Positions 55,776 through 64,000 of a stretch of 64,000 nucleotides of DNA are shown here, piece after piece. The number at the start of each line of letters is the position of its first letter. Within the stretch, counting starts at the first letter, position 1. Origin of the DNA: Alteromonas genovensis (GTDB lineage: Bacteria; Pseudomonadota; Gammaproteobacteria; Enterobacterales; Alteromonadaceae); NCBI RefSeq assembly GCF_010500895.1, contig NZ_JAAAWO010000016.1:1-64000 (forward strand), read 5' to 3'. The position numbers were made by a program, and so were the translations under genes. The notes beneath the pieces were generated by a model, which was not told the origin of the DNA, searched no databases, and saw nothing but the letters and a program-made list of their open reading frames with translations.

Positions 55776-56021
55776 ATGAACTTGTACATTGAATCATTAG
55801 AGGGCGGTAATTATCTTGCGTCTACCGGTGTCGGCGCATCTCGAGCACTTGTACGAGACAAGAGTTCGCAACCAAAGACGTTTCATTGTTTGAATGAAAT
55901 AAGAGAGCATTTCGACACACAATCTTTTGAGCACGTGTGGCTAAGACAAAATACACCCTACGAAGAAATGGTAGGCCAGACCGATCATCCAGGCGCATTA
56001 GAACTGGAAATTGAATTATAA
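55776..56021 (+). CDS. DUF6482-family small protein
   Basis: 81 residues. MNLYIESLEGGNYLASTGVG and the ending NTPYEEMVGQTDHP fit the short DUF6482 family common in marine gammaproteobacteria; call from memory. Soluble and acidic. AAGGAGAAA upstream is a strong ribosome site. It has its own terminator. Function unknown. Confidence 0.7.
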   Translation: MNLYIESLEGGNYLASTGVGASRALVRDKSSQPKTFHCLNEIREHFDTQSFEHVWLRQNTPYEEMVGQTDHPGALELEIEL

Positions 56022-56044
56022 AGAACCGTTAAGGTTCTTTTTTA
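56021..56044 (+). terminator. Terminator after the DUF6482 gene
   Basis: AAGAACC-GTTAA-GGTTCTTTTTTAT, a seven-base stem and T6, starting at the stop codon. It also faces the convergent betI gene. Confidence 0.88.
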
Positions 56045-56068
56045 TTGCCATGGAATGCCGATTAGGCC

Positions 56069-56644
56069 TCAGTCAGCAAAGAGATTAATAGTGTCTCTTA
56101 CGTATTGCTTAATTCTCACTACCGGCTCTTCGAAGTTGCCGTTGCCAACGCTTCCCATGGAATAACGCAGCCAATAGCCATCGATAAGCGCAGCGGTTGA
56201 TGCTGCTGCGTTTTTTGCTTCACGGGGCGGTAAAAGCTGTCGATAACTGTACGCTAAATTACTTTCAAGACGTCGGTGGTTAATGCACTGTAACCTGTGC
56301 AACCCTTTATTGTGCAAAGACAGCGCCCAAAAGTTAAACCACGTATTTGTTGCCGAACTTGCGCCCTGTGTTTGCGAAAAGTTATTTTCAATAATAAAGT
56401 CAATTCGCTCTAGCGGGTCGGCAATATGGGTGGTTATTTTCAACGCTTCCAATAGATGCCGCATCGTTGCTTCTATAAGTCCCTGCTTGTCTCCAAAGTA
56501 ATGGCTCACGATCCCCGATGACAATCCCGCTTTTTTGCTAATTAAGCTAATCGTTGTCCCGTGATAGCCAACCTCTGTCATCACTTCTAATGTCGCTTCA
56601 ATTAATTGCTTTTTGCGAACCGGCTCCATTCCCACTTTGGGCAT
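56069..56644 (-). CDS. betI: Choline-responsive repressor BetI
   Basis: 191 residues. TetR-type N-terminus RKKQLIEATLEVMTEVGYHG and SLISKKAGLSSGIVSHYFGD are typical for BetI, and the ligand domain matches (NTWFNFWALSLHNKGLHRLQ, ALIDGYWLRYSMG). BetI represses the bet genes until choline binds. It is divergent from betB, with a 608-bp intergenic region holding a candidate operator. Confidence 0.94.
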   Translation of the reverse strand: MPKVGMEPVRKKQLIEATLEVMTEVGYHGTTISLISKKAGLSSGIVSHYFGDKQGLIEATMRHLLEALKITTHIADPLERIDFIIENNFSQTQGASSATNTWFNFWALSLHNKGLHRLQCINHRRLESNLAYSYRQLLPPREAKNAAASTAALIDGYWLRYSMGSVGNGNFEEPVVRIKQYVRDTINLFAD

Positions 56645-57252
56645 GCTAGAACTCCAAATATTTATCCAATGACTACCTGTAATGACCTGAACTGCGCTGC
56701 TGCAGTTGAGCTATTACCAATAAACTAACTGTAAATAGGTTACCTACTAATATGTTACCACGATTAAAAGCCGCACCGCGCGCTTACTATTTGGGTAGTT
56801 GAGCCTACTATTTTAAAGACGCAAAGTGCGAAGGAGGCGCGAAGGTAAATTCAACATTAAAAAATACTGTTAGCACTAAGTATTTTATGTGTATTCCAGT
56901 TTATATAAATAAAGTTCACGCACTAACCAAATCACAATAAAAATAAGCAAATACATACACCTAAACATCATAAAGCATTAAATAATCACAGATCTCACGG
57001 ACAAAATCCAGCACACCAACTTGAATCAATAGTTAGAACACTATACAATTTATTCTTTATTGAATGGTCAATCAAAATAAAACACGTCGTTAAGCGCGAG
57101 TTTAAATAGCTGCTTGAAATAGTAAATCGACTGACTTTCATACGCTTAGGTAAGAAGTGCTCCGTAGTGTTATGCAGTAGTTTTTTGCAATTGAAGCACT
57201 GTCTGTCAGCGACTGTTCACAATGATTAACCAGCAACTTTAGGAACTTATCA
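56645..57252. promoter_or_regulatory. Divergent betI-betB control region
   Basis: 608 bases without a gene, very A/T rich between 56870 and 57090. The one clear regulatory sequence is the BetI-type palindrome at 57056-57075; a partial copy, TTGAATCAAT, lies at 57021-57030. No strong promoter boxes were assigned. Confidence 0.5.
57056..57075. promoter_or_regulatory. Candidate BetI operator
   Basis: TTTATTGAATGGTCAATCAA contains the dyad ATTGA-ATGG-TCAAT (57059-57072), close to the BetI site TTGATTGAACGTTCAATCAA that I recall for gammaproteobacteria. It lies about 180 bases upstream of betB. Confidence 0.6.
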
Positions 57253-58716
57253 ATGTCATTACCTACATATCAGAATTATATTCACGGTAAAGCTCTCGCG
57301 AATAAAAGCAGAGAAACGTTTTCTGTTACTAATCCAGCAACAGGTAAAGTGATATACCACGTTGAAGTTGCTGATGAGTTTGTGCAAAAGCAGGCTATTG
57401 AAAGCGCAAAAGCTGGGTTTGAGAAATGGTCGACTATGACGCCTATCGAGCGCACCCGTATTTTAAACAAAGCCGTGGCGTTATTGCGTGAACGAAACGA
57501 TGAATTAGCAACAGTAGAAGTGCTTGATACCGGAAAACCTATTCAAGAGGCAAATTGCGTTGATGTTGAAACAGGTGCCGATGTAATCGAGTACTTTGCA
57601 GGCCTAGCTCCAACTCAGTTAGGCACGCAACAACAGGTAGGCAGCGATTTTTTCTACACCCGTAAAGAGGCACTTGGTATTTGCGCGGGGATCGGTGCGT
57701 GGAACTATCCTCTTCAAATTGCATGCTGGAAATCTGGCCCTGCCCTAGCCGCTGGCAACGCATGTATTTTCAAACCATCTGAAGAAACGCCTCTTGGTGC
57801 TATAAAGTTAGCCGAAATATTTACGGAAGCCGGCGTACCCGATGGTGTCTTCAATGTTGTACAGGGCGCTGCAGAAGTTGGGCAGTGGCTGACAACCAAC
57901 CCTGATATTGAGAAGGTGTCGTTTACCGGCGAAGTGAGCACGGGCAAAAAAGTAATGCAAAGCGCCGCCTCTAACCTTAAAGACGTCACGATGGAACTGG
58001 GCGGCAAATCACCCCTTATTGTGTTTGACGATGCCAATGTAAGCCAAGCGGTGAGTGCAGCTATGCTTGGTAACTTTTATACCCAAGGCGAAGTATGCAC
58101 TAACTGCACCCGTGTTTTTGTGCACCGCTCGGTTTATCAATCGTTTGTTGATGAACTTATTTCACGTACCAATAGCAACATCATTGCCGGTGATCCTCTC
58201 GACCCAGAGGTGAACTTAGGTGCGTTAATTTCAGAAAACCATCGCAACCTGGTGCTAAGTTATATCGAAAAAGGTAAACAAGAAGGTGCGACCCTATTAA
58301 CTGGCGGCCACACCTTATCTCCTGAATCAGCACCCAATGGCTTTTTTGTCGCGCCCACAGTATTTACAGACTGTACGGACGACATGACTATCGTGAAAGA
58401 AGAGATTTTTGGGCCAGTGATGAGTGTACTTGTATTTGACGATGAGCAAGAGGTTATATCTCGTGCGAACGATACCGTTTTAGGCCTTGCCGCAGGTGTG
58501 TTTAGCCAAAACATTCAGCGGGCTCACCGTGTTATCCACCAGCTAAAAGCCGGAATATGTTGGATTAATAGCTACGGAAATTCACCCGCTGAGATGCCAG
58601 TAGGTGGTTATAAACAGTCGGGTGTAGGTCGTGAAAACGGCGTTGAAACACTTAATAGCTACACGCAGACCAAGTCTGTCTATGTGGGTATGACTGACAT
58701 TGAAAGCCCGTTTTAG
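57253..58716 (+). CDS. betB: Betaine aldehyde dehydrogenase
   Basis: 487 residues. [20 protein letters not shown] and the BetB segments are present; the catalytic Cys is in [19 protein letters not shown], the Glu in [20 protein letters not shown], and [20 protein letters not shown] binds NAD. It oxidises betaine aldehyde to glycine betaine with NAD. Eight bases precede betA, so they form an operon. The start has a AGGAACTTATCA ribosome site. Confidence 0.96.
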   Translation: MSLPTYQNYIHGKALANKSRETFSVTNPATGKVIYHVEVADEFVQKQAIESAKAGFEKWSTMTPIERTRILNKAVALLRERNDELATVEVLDTGKPIQEANCVDVETGADVIEYFAGLAPTQLGTQQQVGSDFFYTRKEALGICAGIGAWNYPLQIACWKSGPALAAGNACIFKPSEETPLGAIKLAEIFTEAGVPDGVFNVVQGAAEVGQWLTTNPDIEKVSFTGEVSTGKKVMQSAASNLKDVTMELGGKSPLIVFDDANVSQAVSAAMLGNFYTQGEVCTNCTRVFVHRSVYQSFVDELISRTNSNIIAGDPLDPEVNLGALISENHRNLVLSYIEKGKQEGATLLTGGHTLSPESAPNGFFVAPTVFTDCTDDMTIVKEEIFGPVMSVLVFDDEQEVISRANDTVLGLAAGVFSQNIQRAHRVIHQLKAGICWINSYGNSPAEMPVGGYKQSGVGRENGVETLNSYTQTKSVYVGMTDIESPF

Positions 58717-58724
58717 GAGCCGCT

Positions 58725-60377
58725 ATGACTATGTATGATTATATTATTGTTGGTGCGGGCTCGGCCGGTTGCGTGCTGGCTAACAGACTATCTGCAAACC
58801 CCACGAACAAGGTTTTGCTTTTAGAAACTGGCGGTTCTGACAAAAGCATCTTTATAAAAATGCCCACGGCGCTCTCAATTCCCATGAATACTGAAAAGTA
58901 CGCGTGGCAGTTTCAAACAGAACAAGAGCCTTATTTAGACAATCGCGAAATGCACTGCCCTCGCGGCAAGGTGTTGGGTGGTTCGTCATCCATTAACGGC
59001 ATGGTGTATGTGCGTGGCCACGCAAAAGACTTTGATGAATGGGAACAACACGGCGCTAAAGGTTGGGATTACCAGTCGTGCCTACCCTACTTTCAAAAAG
59101 CGGAAACCTGGTACAAAGGCACGGACACATATCGTGGCGACACTGGCAACATTGGCGTAAATAACGGTAATGAAATGAAGAACCCGCTTTACGGCGCGTT
59201 CGTTAAAGCTGGAGAGCAAGCTGGGTACGATATCACCAGCGACTACAATGGCCAGCAGCAAGAGGGCTTCGGCCCAATGCATATGACGGTAAAAGGCGGA
59301 GTGAGAAGCTCAACAAGCCGCGAATATCTCGACCCGATTAAATTTCGCACCAATCTAACCATAGTCACCGGCGCCCTTGTGACTAAGGTAATACTAGACA
59401 ACAAAGTTGCAAAAGGTGTTGAGTACCGTGTGAAAGGCGAAACCCAAATAGCATCGTGCGCTGAAGAGGTTATTTTAAGCGCGGGTTCAATTGGTTCACC
59501 GCATATTTTACAGCTATCAGGCATTGGTGATACTGAGGTGTTGAGTAACGCAGGCATTGATACGCTTCATCATTTACCTGGTGTAGGAAAGAATTTACAA
59601 GATCATCTTGAGTTTTACTTTCAGTACAAGTGCAAAAAGCCTATTACTCTTAATCGCAAGCTAGATGTTATATCTAAAGGCATGATTGGCGCTCAGTGGT
59701 TAGTGAATCGCTCAGGACTTGGCGCTACAAACCATTTTGAATCATGTGCATTTATCCGTTCTAAAGCAGGCGTCGAATGGCCAGACATTCAGTATCACTT
59801 CTTGCCAGCAGCAATACGATATGACGGCAAATCAGCCTTTGATGGCGACGGGTTTCAGGTTCATGTTGGTCACAACAAACCGAAAAGCCGTGGCAGTGTG
59901 TCGGTAGTGTCAAGCGACCCTACCGTTGCTCCAAATATTCGCTTTAATTATTTAGAGCATCAAGATGATATAGAGGGGTTCCGCGCTTGCGTAAGGCTAA
60001 CCCGAGAGATTATCTCGCAGCCTGCTTTTGAGGCATTTAGCGATGGAGAAATTCAGCCTGGGGAACATGTTCAAACAGACGAGCAAATTGATGCGTTTGT
60101 ACGACAAGCAGTCGAAAGCGCCTATCACCCATCCTGTTCTTGCAAAATGGGTGAGGACGATATGGCAGTCGTTAATTCAAACACAGAAGTACATGGCATA
60201 AGTGGCCTTCGAGTTGTTGACTCTTCCATATTTCCGACTATTCCAAACGGTAACCTTAACGCCCCTACCATTATGGTGGCAGAGAAAGCCGCCGACATAA
60301 TTTTAGGCAAAGAACCGCTACCTCGCAGCAACGCACAGGTTCACATAAATTCGAACTGGCAGCATGCCCAGCGCTAA
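58725..60377 (+). CDS. betA: Choline dehydrogenase
   Basis: 550 residues of the GMC family. [20 protein letters not shown] binds [23 protein letters not shown] and [20 protein letters not shown] are the signatures and [12 protein letters not shown] holds the catalytic His. Length and GHAKDF match BetA. It oxidises choline to betaine aldehyde at the membrane. The C-terminus ends soon after [15 protein letters not shown]. Second gene of the bet operon. Confidence 0.95.
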   Translation: MTMYDYIIVGAGSAGCVLANRLSANPTNKVLLLETGGSDKSIFIKMPTALSIPMNTEKYAWQFQTEQEPYLDNREMHCPRGKVLGGSSSINGMVYVRGHAKDFDEWEQHGAKGWDYQSCLPYFQKAETWYKGTDTYRGDTGNIGVNNGNEMKNPLYGAFVKAGEQAGYDITSDYNGQQQEGFGPMHMTVKGGVRSSTSREYLDPIKFRTNLTIVTGALVTKVILDNKVAKGVEYRVKGETQIASCAEEVILSAGSIGSPHILQLSGIGDTEVLSNAGIDTLHHLPGVGKNLQDHLEFYFQYKCKKPITLNRKLDVISKGMIGAQWLVNRSGLGATNHFESCAFIRSKAGVEWPDIQYHFLPAAIRYDGKSAFDGDGFQVHVGHNKPKSRGSVSVVSSDPTVAPNIRFNYLEHQDDIEGFRACVRLTREIISQPAFEAFSDGEIQPGEHVQTDEQIDAFVRQAVESAYHPSCSCKMGEDDMAVVNSNTEVHGISGLRVVDSSIFPTIPNGNLNAPTIMVAEKAADIILGKEPLPRSNAQVHINSNWQHAQR

Positions 60378-60504
60378 TAGGGTGTGTTGAATCTCTATTT
60401 ATAACCGCTTGCGGATATTTTATCGCAACGCGCTCACAAGGTTAAACGTGCACGGTTAGTGCGTATTTGATGTGAGCCCTTAATAACTAAAAAAAGGAAA
60501 ACAG

Positions 60505-60555
60505 ATGTTACATTTTTATCAGTATTGGGAGGGTGACAATGACGGCATGGCTTAG
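60505..60555 (+). CDS. Possible 16-residue leader peptide before the transporter gene
   Basis: ATG at 60505 gives MLHFYQYWEGDNDGMA with a strong ribosome site AAAAAGGAAAACAG. It ends at 60555, overlapping the start of the transporter frame (GTG 60533 or ATG 60539). This would couple translation. It may equally be a chance frame. Confidence 0.3.
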   Translation: MLHFYQYWEGDNDGMA

Positions 60556-61756
60556 TGCAGGCATTCTATTCACCTTACTTTCAGTGGCCTATATTGTCTT
60601 TAAATGGGGCAATATGAAGGTAGTGGGAGTAACTCCGGTCAAAACTTTTACCTTTATTGCCATTCTTTTTACCTCTGGGCTCGACGTGGGACTGATCATG
60701 TTTCCACTTACCGAGTTCGCTGGCTATGCTGACATAAGCGCAAGTCCTGAATATGCATTCACCAATCCACTCGCCATTGAATTTGGATTTTGGGGTTTCT
60801 TCATTTGGGCGTTTTACTTTTTAACTTGTTTTTATTTCTGCGTAGTAGAGCCGAAGGTCAAATTCTTCGAAATCCCTGTGGTTAAATTTATAAATAACGT
60901 GGTGATTATTGGCACCTGCGCATTTACTGCGTTCCTACTACTGTCGAATTTGCCATGGTATTTGCCCATGCTAGGTGACGGTGAGTCACTGGTGCCAGAG
61001 TTCTATCTTATTGTTTTTGCTTCTATTGCCTTTGCTGTTTATTCAAGCACCAACATTAAATACGTTCGCATCTTAAGCATAACCACCACGTGGGTATTCA
61101 TTACTCTCATTGTAGGAATGTGGGCAAGCGCATTTATCTTCGGTGAAGGCGAATTAACTCAGTACATGACCAACATGGGTTTAATTGGCGGATACTTTGC
61201 GAATTTGCATCACTTTGTTTTGCCAATTAATGAGTATCACGAGTTCTATCTATTTTGGTGGTTTGCTTGGAGCATAATGATTGGCCAGTTCACTTCGCGC
61301 TTTGTGGGTGGGCTTCGTACCTATCAAGTGCTATTGGCAATGCTGGTATTTCCATCCATTCCAATTGGTGCTTGGTTCGCCGTGCTTTATCACTATCACA
61401 GTGCGGGCATTCCAACTGACGGCTTGGTTAATATGGCCATGGTATTTGTGGGCGTTGTATTTGTTATCAACTCGCTTGACTCACTCATACGGCTTTATAC
61501 CGACAACCTCAACGTTACGGTGGCGCGTTTGGGTAAAGCAAATTATATCGCGTTGAATGTGCTGGCTTTGTCTCTACTTACCCTGTTGTTTAAGCTCAAC
61601 TTTTTGCAAATTCAATGGGTAGGCGCACTGGTTATAGCCCTTTTCTTTGGTTGCTTCGCGTTCATTATGAGTAAGCGGTTCAGCTCGGTGACCACAATCA
61701 CAACATCGCCTAAAGAAAACAAAGTCGATTTCACAAAAATAGAGAACGTAAACTAA
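60539..61756 (+). CDS. Divergent, short BCCT-like carrier in the bet cluster
   Basis: About 405 residues with 10-11 hydrophobic segments. FWWFAWSIMIGQFTSRFVGG resembles the BCCT signature WWxxWxPFVGxFxARxSRG, and FTSGLDVGLIMFPLTEF takes the place of the GxGxGxxFxGxxEP segment, but lacks the usual Gly pattern. The typical BCCT protein has 500-680 residues. Position after betA points to choline or betaine uptake at the inner membrane. The start is ATG 60539 (GGGAGGG six bases upstream) or GTG 60533. Four bases precede the porin gene. Confidence 0.6.
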   Translation: MTAWLSAGILFTLLSVAYIVFKWGNMKVVGVTPVKTFTFIAILFTSGLDVGLIMFPLTEFAGYADISASPEYAFTNPLAIEFGFWGFFIWAFYFLTCFYFCVVEPKVKFFEIPVVKFINNVVIIGTCAFTAFLLLSNLPWYLPMLGDGESLVPEFYLIVFASIAFAVYSSTNIKYVRILSITTTWVFITLIVGMWASAFIFGEGELTQYMTNMGLIGGYFANLHHFVLPINEYHEFYLFWWFAWSIMIGQFTSRFVGGLRTYQVLLAMLVFPSIPIGAWFAVLYHYHSAGIPTDGLVNMAMVFVGVVFVINSLDSLIRLYTDNLNVTVARLGKANYIALNVLALSLLTLLFKLNFLQIQWVGALVIALFFGCFAFIMSKRFSSVTTITTSPKENKVDFTKIENVN

Positions 61757-61760
61757 TAAT

Positions 61761-62459
61761 ATGAAAATAGTAGTATCATTTTTTGCTGCACTAGCAGCGC
61801 TTTTCGCCACATCTTCATTTGCAAATTGGAGTGCCAATATATCTGGCGTGTCTGATTATACTTTTAATGGCGTAAGCCAGACACAAAACGACCCAGCCAT
61901 TCAGGGAGGTGTAGACAAAGCCTTTGCCAACGGCACTTATGCAGGAACATGGGCATCTAATGTAGATTTTGGTGGCGACACTAACGTGGAATGGGATTTT
62001 TATGTAGGGCGATATCTCACGCTGACCGATGCTGTTAGCATAGACTACGGCATCGCGTACTATTCCTATCACGGGGGTGATAACTCCAGTGCCGGTAACT
62101 ACCCTGAGGTCTATACCAAATTTGGTATGGTCAACGACTACGGTAACTCAGAGCTTAACTTTTGGTATAGCTGGGACTATTTTGGTACCGGTGGCGGACA
62201 TGCTATTGCAATGGTGGCACATACCTTTGAGCTTGCACCGAACCATAACCTGCGGGCAAGTTTCGATGTGTCTAACTCATTAGATGGTGATAAGTGGTTA
62301 TGGCAAGATGATGGAACGTCGTATTACCACTATCGCCTTGCATATCAAACGAGTTATCAAAATTTTGCCATAGAAGTGGCGGCTGAAAATACGAATCTGG
62401 ATTATGACACTGCTGACGAACGCGTCGTATTTTCTATTTCTCGCACATTTAGCTTTTAA
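61761..62459 (+). CDS. TorF-family putative porin
   Basis: 232 residues. Signal peptide VVSFFAALAALFATSSFAN followed by WSANISGVSDYTFNGVSQTQ and NDPAIQGGVDKAFANGTYAG, the start of the gcw_chp/TorF family, and a beta-barrel end VVFSISRTFSF. It should be a small outer-membrane barrel. Being four bases after the transporter gene, it is probably part of the bet transcript and may help choline pass the outer membrane; inference. Confidence 0.8.
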   Translation: MKIVVSFFAALAALFATSSFANWSANISGVSDYTFNGVSQTQNDPAIQGGVDKAFANGTYAGTWASNVDFGGDTNVEWDFYVGRYLTLTDAVSIDYGIAYYSYHGGDNSSAGNYPEVYTKFGMVNDYGNSELNFWYSWDYFGTGGGHAIAMVAHTFELAPNHNLRASFDVSNSLDGDKWLWQDDGTSYYHYRLAYQTSYQNFAIEVAAENTNLDYDTADERVVFSISRTFSF

Positions 62460-62472
62460 TTCGCTAGAACGG

Positions 62473-62801
62473 TAATTTTAACGCTAATTTTAACGTTAGC
62501 TTTTACGTAAGCGTTACCGTAAAAACTAAGCTGAGGCATTTCGTCAACATCACGGTTTATTAAACCCAACGATTTGCGCTCAGCTTATTTCATCCTTTTA
62601 CACTTATTTCATCCTTTTACATTAAACCAACACCACGACACTTTTACTGCGCGCCACTTATGCAGTTTCTCTGCAGCCCAGCTCTCATTTTTTACCTTCT
62701 ATCGTATTTACCTTCTATAAAGCGACACCACCCGCTTTTTAACGACTTCAGCCGTGACACTCTGACAGCGTTTATTCTCAACTGGCAGCGTTTATTCTCA
62801 A
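62473..62801. repeat. Cluster of short tandem duplications
   Basis: Four separate direct duplications: TAATTTTAACG at 62473 and 62485; CTTATTTCATCCTTTTACA at 62584 and 62603 (perfect, period 19); TTTACCTTCTAT at 62691 and 62707; CAGCGTTTATTCTCAA at 62766 and 62786. The 530-base region 62460-62989 has no gene. The first part may also fold as a terminator-like hairpin after the porin gene. Confidence 0.75.
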
Positions 62802-63001
62802 ATAGTGCAACTAATTCTATTCGTTGAACTCAAAAACACAGTGCACATAAATTTCGACAAGCTATTTGCTGGCAGAGTAAATGCATAGAGCACGTATAGA
62901 TAAATGAAAAATGATTTTAATAGTGCTGTTCACCAATAAGTTGAAGACATTTCCCGTTTTCACCCAGTAATAAACAAGACGAATACGTTATGGAGAAAAA
63001 T

Positions 63002-63574
63002 ATGAAATTCAAATGGTTAGCTTCTTACGCATGGATTTTCGCCGCGATTTTTATGCTTGGCGCTTGTGCCTCAATGGGAGACGGAAGTGTTGCTGAAAAA
63101 AGACAGGCTATTTTGGACATGCAGCAAAATGCATTAACCCGTCTTTACAGCGAAAAGCCCGACACGCGCTCACAGTTACAAAATGCAGCGGGATATGCGG
63201 TTTTTACCAACGCTAATGTGAACGTTATCTTTTTTGCCGCAGGAACTGGCTACGGCGTGGTTAACAACAATGCAACGGGTAATAAAACCTATATGAATAT
63301 GGCTGAAGGAGGCGTGGGCTTTGGTTTAGGCGCTAAAGACTATCGCATTGTCATGGTTTTCCACTCGCAAAAAGCCATGTCGTACTTTATTGAAAATGGC
63401 TGGACATTAGGTACAAATGCCGACGCAGCGGCTAAGGCTGGAAACAAAGGCGCATCTGCTGAGGGTGAAGGTTATTTAGGTGATGTCACTGTGTATACCA
63501 TGACTGAAAGCGGATTGGCGCTGCAAGCTACTGTTAAAGGTACAAAGTTTTGGGTAGATAAAACACTTAACTAA
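63002..63574 (+). CDS. SYLF-domain (YSC84-type) lipoprotein
   Basis: 190 residues from the ATG at 63002 (GGAGAAAAAT precedes it; 62990 is an alternative). Lipoprotein signal AWIFAAIFMLGACASMG (lipobox LGAC). Residues about 40-190 are the SYLF/YSC84 domain: QLQNAAGYAVFTNANVNVIF, AAGTGYGVVNNNATGN, and LQATVKGTKFWVD. SYLF domains bind lipids, with a role in envelope stability in bacteria not settled. It is monocistronic. Confidence 0.85.
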   Translation: MKFKWLASYAWIFAAIFMLGACASMGDGSVAEKRQAILDMQQNALTRLYSEKPDTRSQLQNAAGYAVFTNANVNVIFFAAGTGYGVVNNNATGNKTYMNMAEGGVGFGLGAKDYRIVMVFHSQKAMSYFIENGWTLGTNADAAAKAGNKGASAEGEGYLGDVTVYTMTESGLALQATVKGTKFWVDKTLN

Positions 63575-63588
63575 TCAGTGGAATTAGA

Positions 63589-63637
63589 ACGTTTGATGAG
63601 CGGCAAACAGATAATGGGTTTGCCGATTATCAAACGT
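63589..63637. terminator. Two-part hairpin between convergent genes
   Basis: ACGTTTGAT (63589-63597) pairs with ATCAAACGT (63629-63637), and CGGCAAAC (63601-63608) with GTTTGCCG (63618-63625) inside it, a 17-bp interrupted stem. No T-run, so a Rho-type or stabilising hairpin; it overlaps the last codons of the minus-strand gene. Confidence 0.55.
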
Positions 63638-63881
63638 CTACGTCGATATGCTTTAACCCCCCCTCGTTATTATCGTCGCCGTCCTTCTTATTAGTTTCGT
63701 GTCTGTGCTTGGTTGCGTACTCTAACGCATCGGCGCGATTTACTTCGTCAAACTGATCGCTATCCTCTTCAGAGAGATGCTCAGATTTTTTTGATTTTTC
63801 CACTTTTTTTACACGCTTGTCTTCTTCAATCACAATCTTCGTATTGCGCGGTAAAATAGGAAACAATAAGTCGTTACTCAT
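63630..63881 (-). CDS. Small highly charged hypothetical protein
   Basis: 83 residues: MSNDLLFPILPRNTKIVIEE, then alternating Lys- and Glu/Asp-rich segments (DKRVKKVEKSKKSEHLSEED) and an acidic end. No cysteine, membrane segment or known motif; probably disordered. Convergent with the SYLF gene. Function unknown. A ribosome site is plausible (GGAGAT upstream). Confidence 0.55.
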   Translation of the reverse strand: MSNDLLFPILPRNTKIVIEEDKRVKKVEKSKKSEHLSEEDSDQFDEVNRADALEYATKHRHETNKKDGDDNNEGGLKHIDVDV

Positions 63882-64000
63882 AATAATTGTATCTCCACTG
63901 TGTCTTCGCCTATTTAAACCTTAATCCAATCAAACGATAAACTTTGTAACTAACAGAATCTTCCACTATTAAAAACCCTCGCCAAATAAAGGCAAATCTG

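Overview
The window looks like chromosome of a marine gammaproteobacterium, most likely Alteromonas or a close relative in the Alteromonadaceae. The evidence is moderate-to-low GC, the E. coli-like gene blocks fadR-nhaB-dsbB, yoaA-tsaB-slp-fadD-rnd and ycgL/ycgM/ycgN, and a fused thiDE, a TorF-type porin, phasins and a wax-ester synthase. The genus is inferred from gene content; no search was run.

Layout. (1) 1 to about 4.77 kb is the far end of a chromosomal integron cassette array. Small promoter-poor genes alternate with attC-like sites (GTTRRRY ends, long imperfect stems). The array carries a reversed ParD-like antitoxin, HigBA, and an antitoxin with a broken ParE, followed by unknown small membrane, lipoprotein and zinc-ribbon proteins. 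attC quality falls from left to right. The array seems to end at a terminator near 4.75 kb, followed by more orphan membrane proteins and a serine hydrolase (6.2-7.3 kb). The integrase gene is not in the window and should lie to the left. (2) 7.4-15.2 kb holds secreted and outer-membrane proteins, a 279-bp nested inverted-repeat element (MITE-like), yfcL/NAD-kinase-like/epmC, a thioesterase, a membrane-anchored aspartic protease and a META-MliC fusion lipoprotein. (3) 15.26-22.9 kb has an EAL-domain remnant, then a TPP riboswitch and the thiC-thiDE-thiF-thiS-thiG-thiH operon. (4) 23.1-28.8 kb is a catabolic block: FadH-like reductase, crotonase, a divergent TetR regulator with twin operators, and a GMC oxidoreductase. 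(5) 29-38 kb is a neutral-lipid/polyester storage neighbourhood: WS/DGAT with a TetR regulator, DUF445 protein, patatin lipase, degenerate HD-like protein and two phasins. (6) 38.1-52.6 kb is a conserved core: fadR, nhaB, dsbB, ycgN/M, a lytic transglycosylase, ycgL, rnd, fadD, slp, tsaB and yoaA. (7) 52.7-56.0 kb has an amylase-family enzyme, a TSUP permease and two DUF proteins. (8) 56.1-62.5 kb is a choline-to-glycine-betaine cluster: betI divergent from betB-betA, then a divergent BCCT-like carrier and a TorF-type porin. (9) 62.5-64 kb has an intergenic region full of short tandem duplications, a SYLF lipoprotein and a charged small protein.

How the parts work together. FadR-type operator sequences lie at the promoters of both fadR and fadD, which links acyl-CoA sensing to fatty-acid activation. 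The WS/DGAT, patatin and phasin genes suggest storage and mobilisation of lipid or PHA. The thiamine operon makes both the pyrimidine and thiazole halves, with ThiH rather than ThiO supplying the glycine imine. The bet cluster could cover outer-membrane entry, inner-membrane uptake and two-step oxidation of choline under BetI control. No tRNA, rRNA, CRISPR array, prophage or intact transposase was seen.
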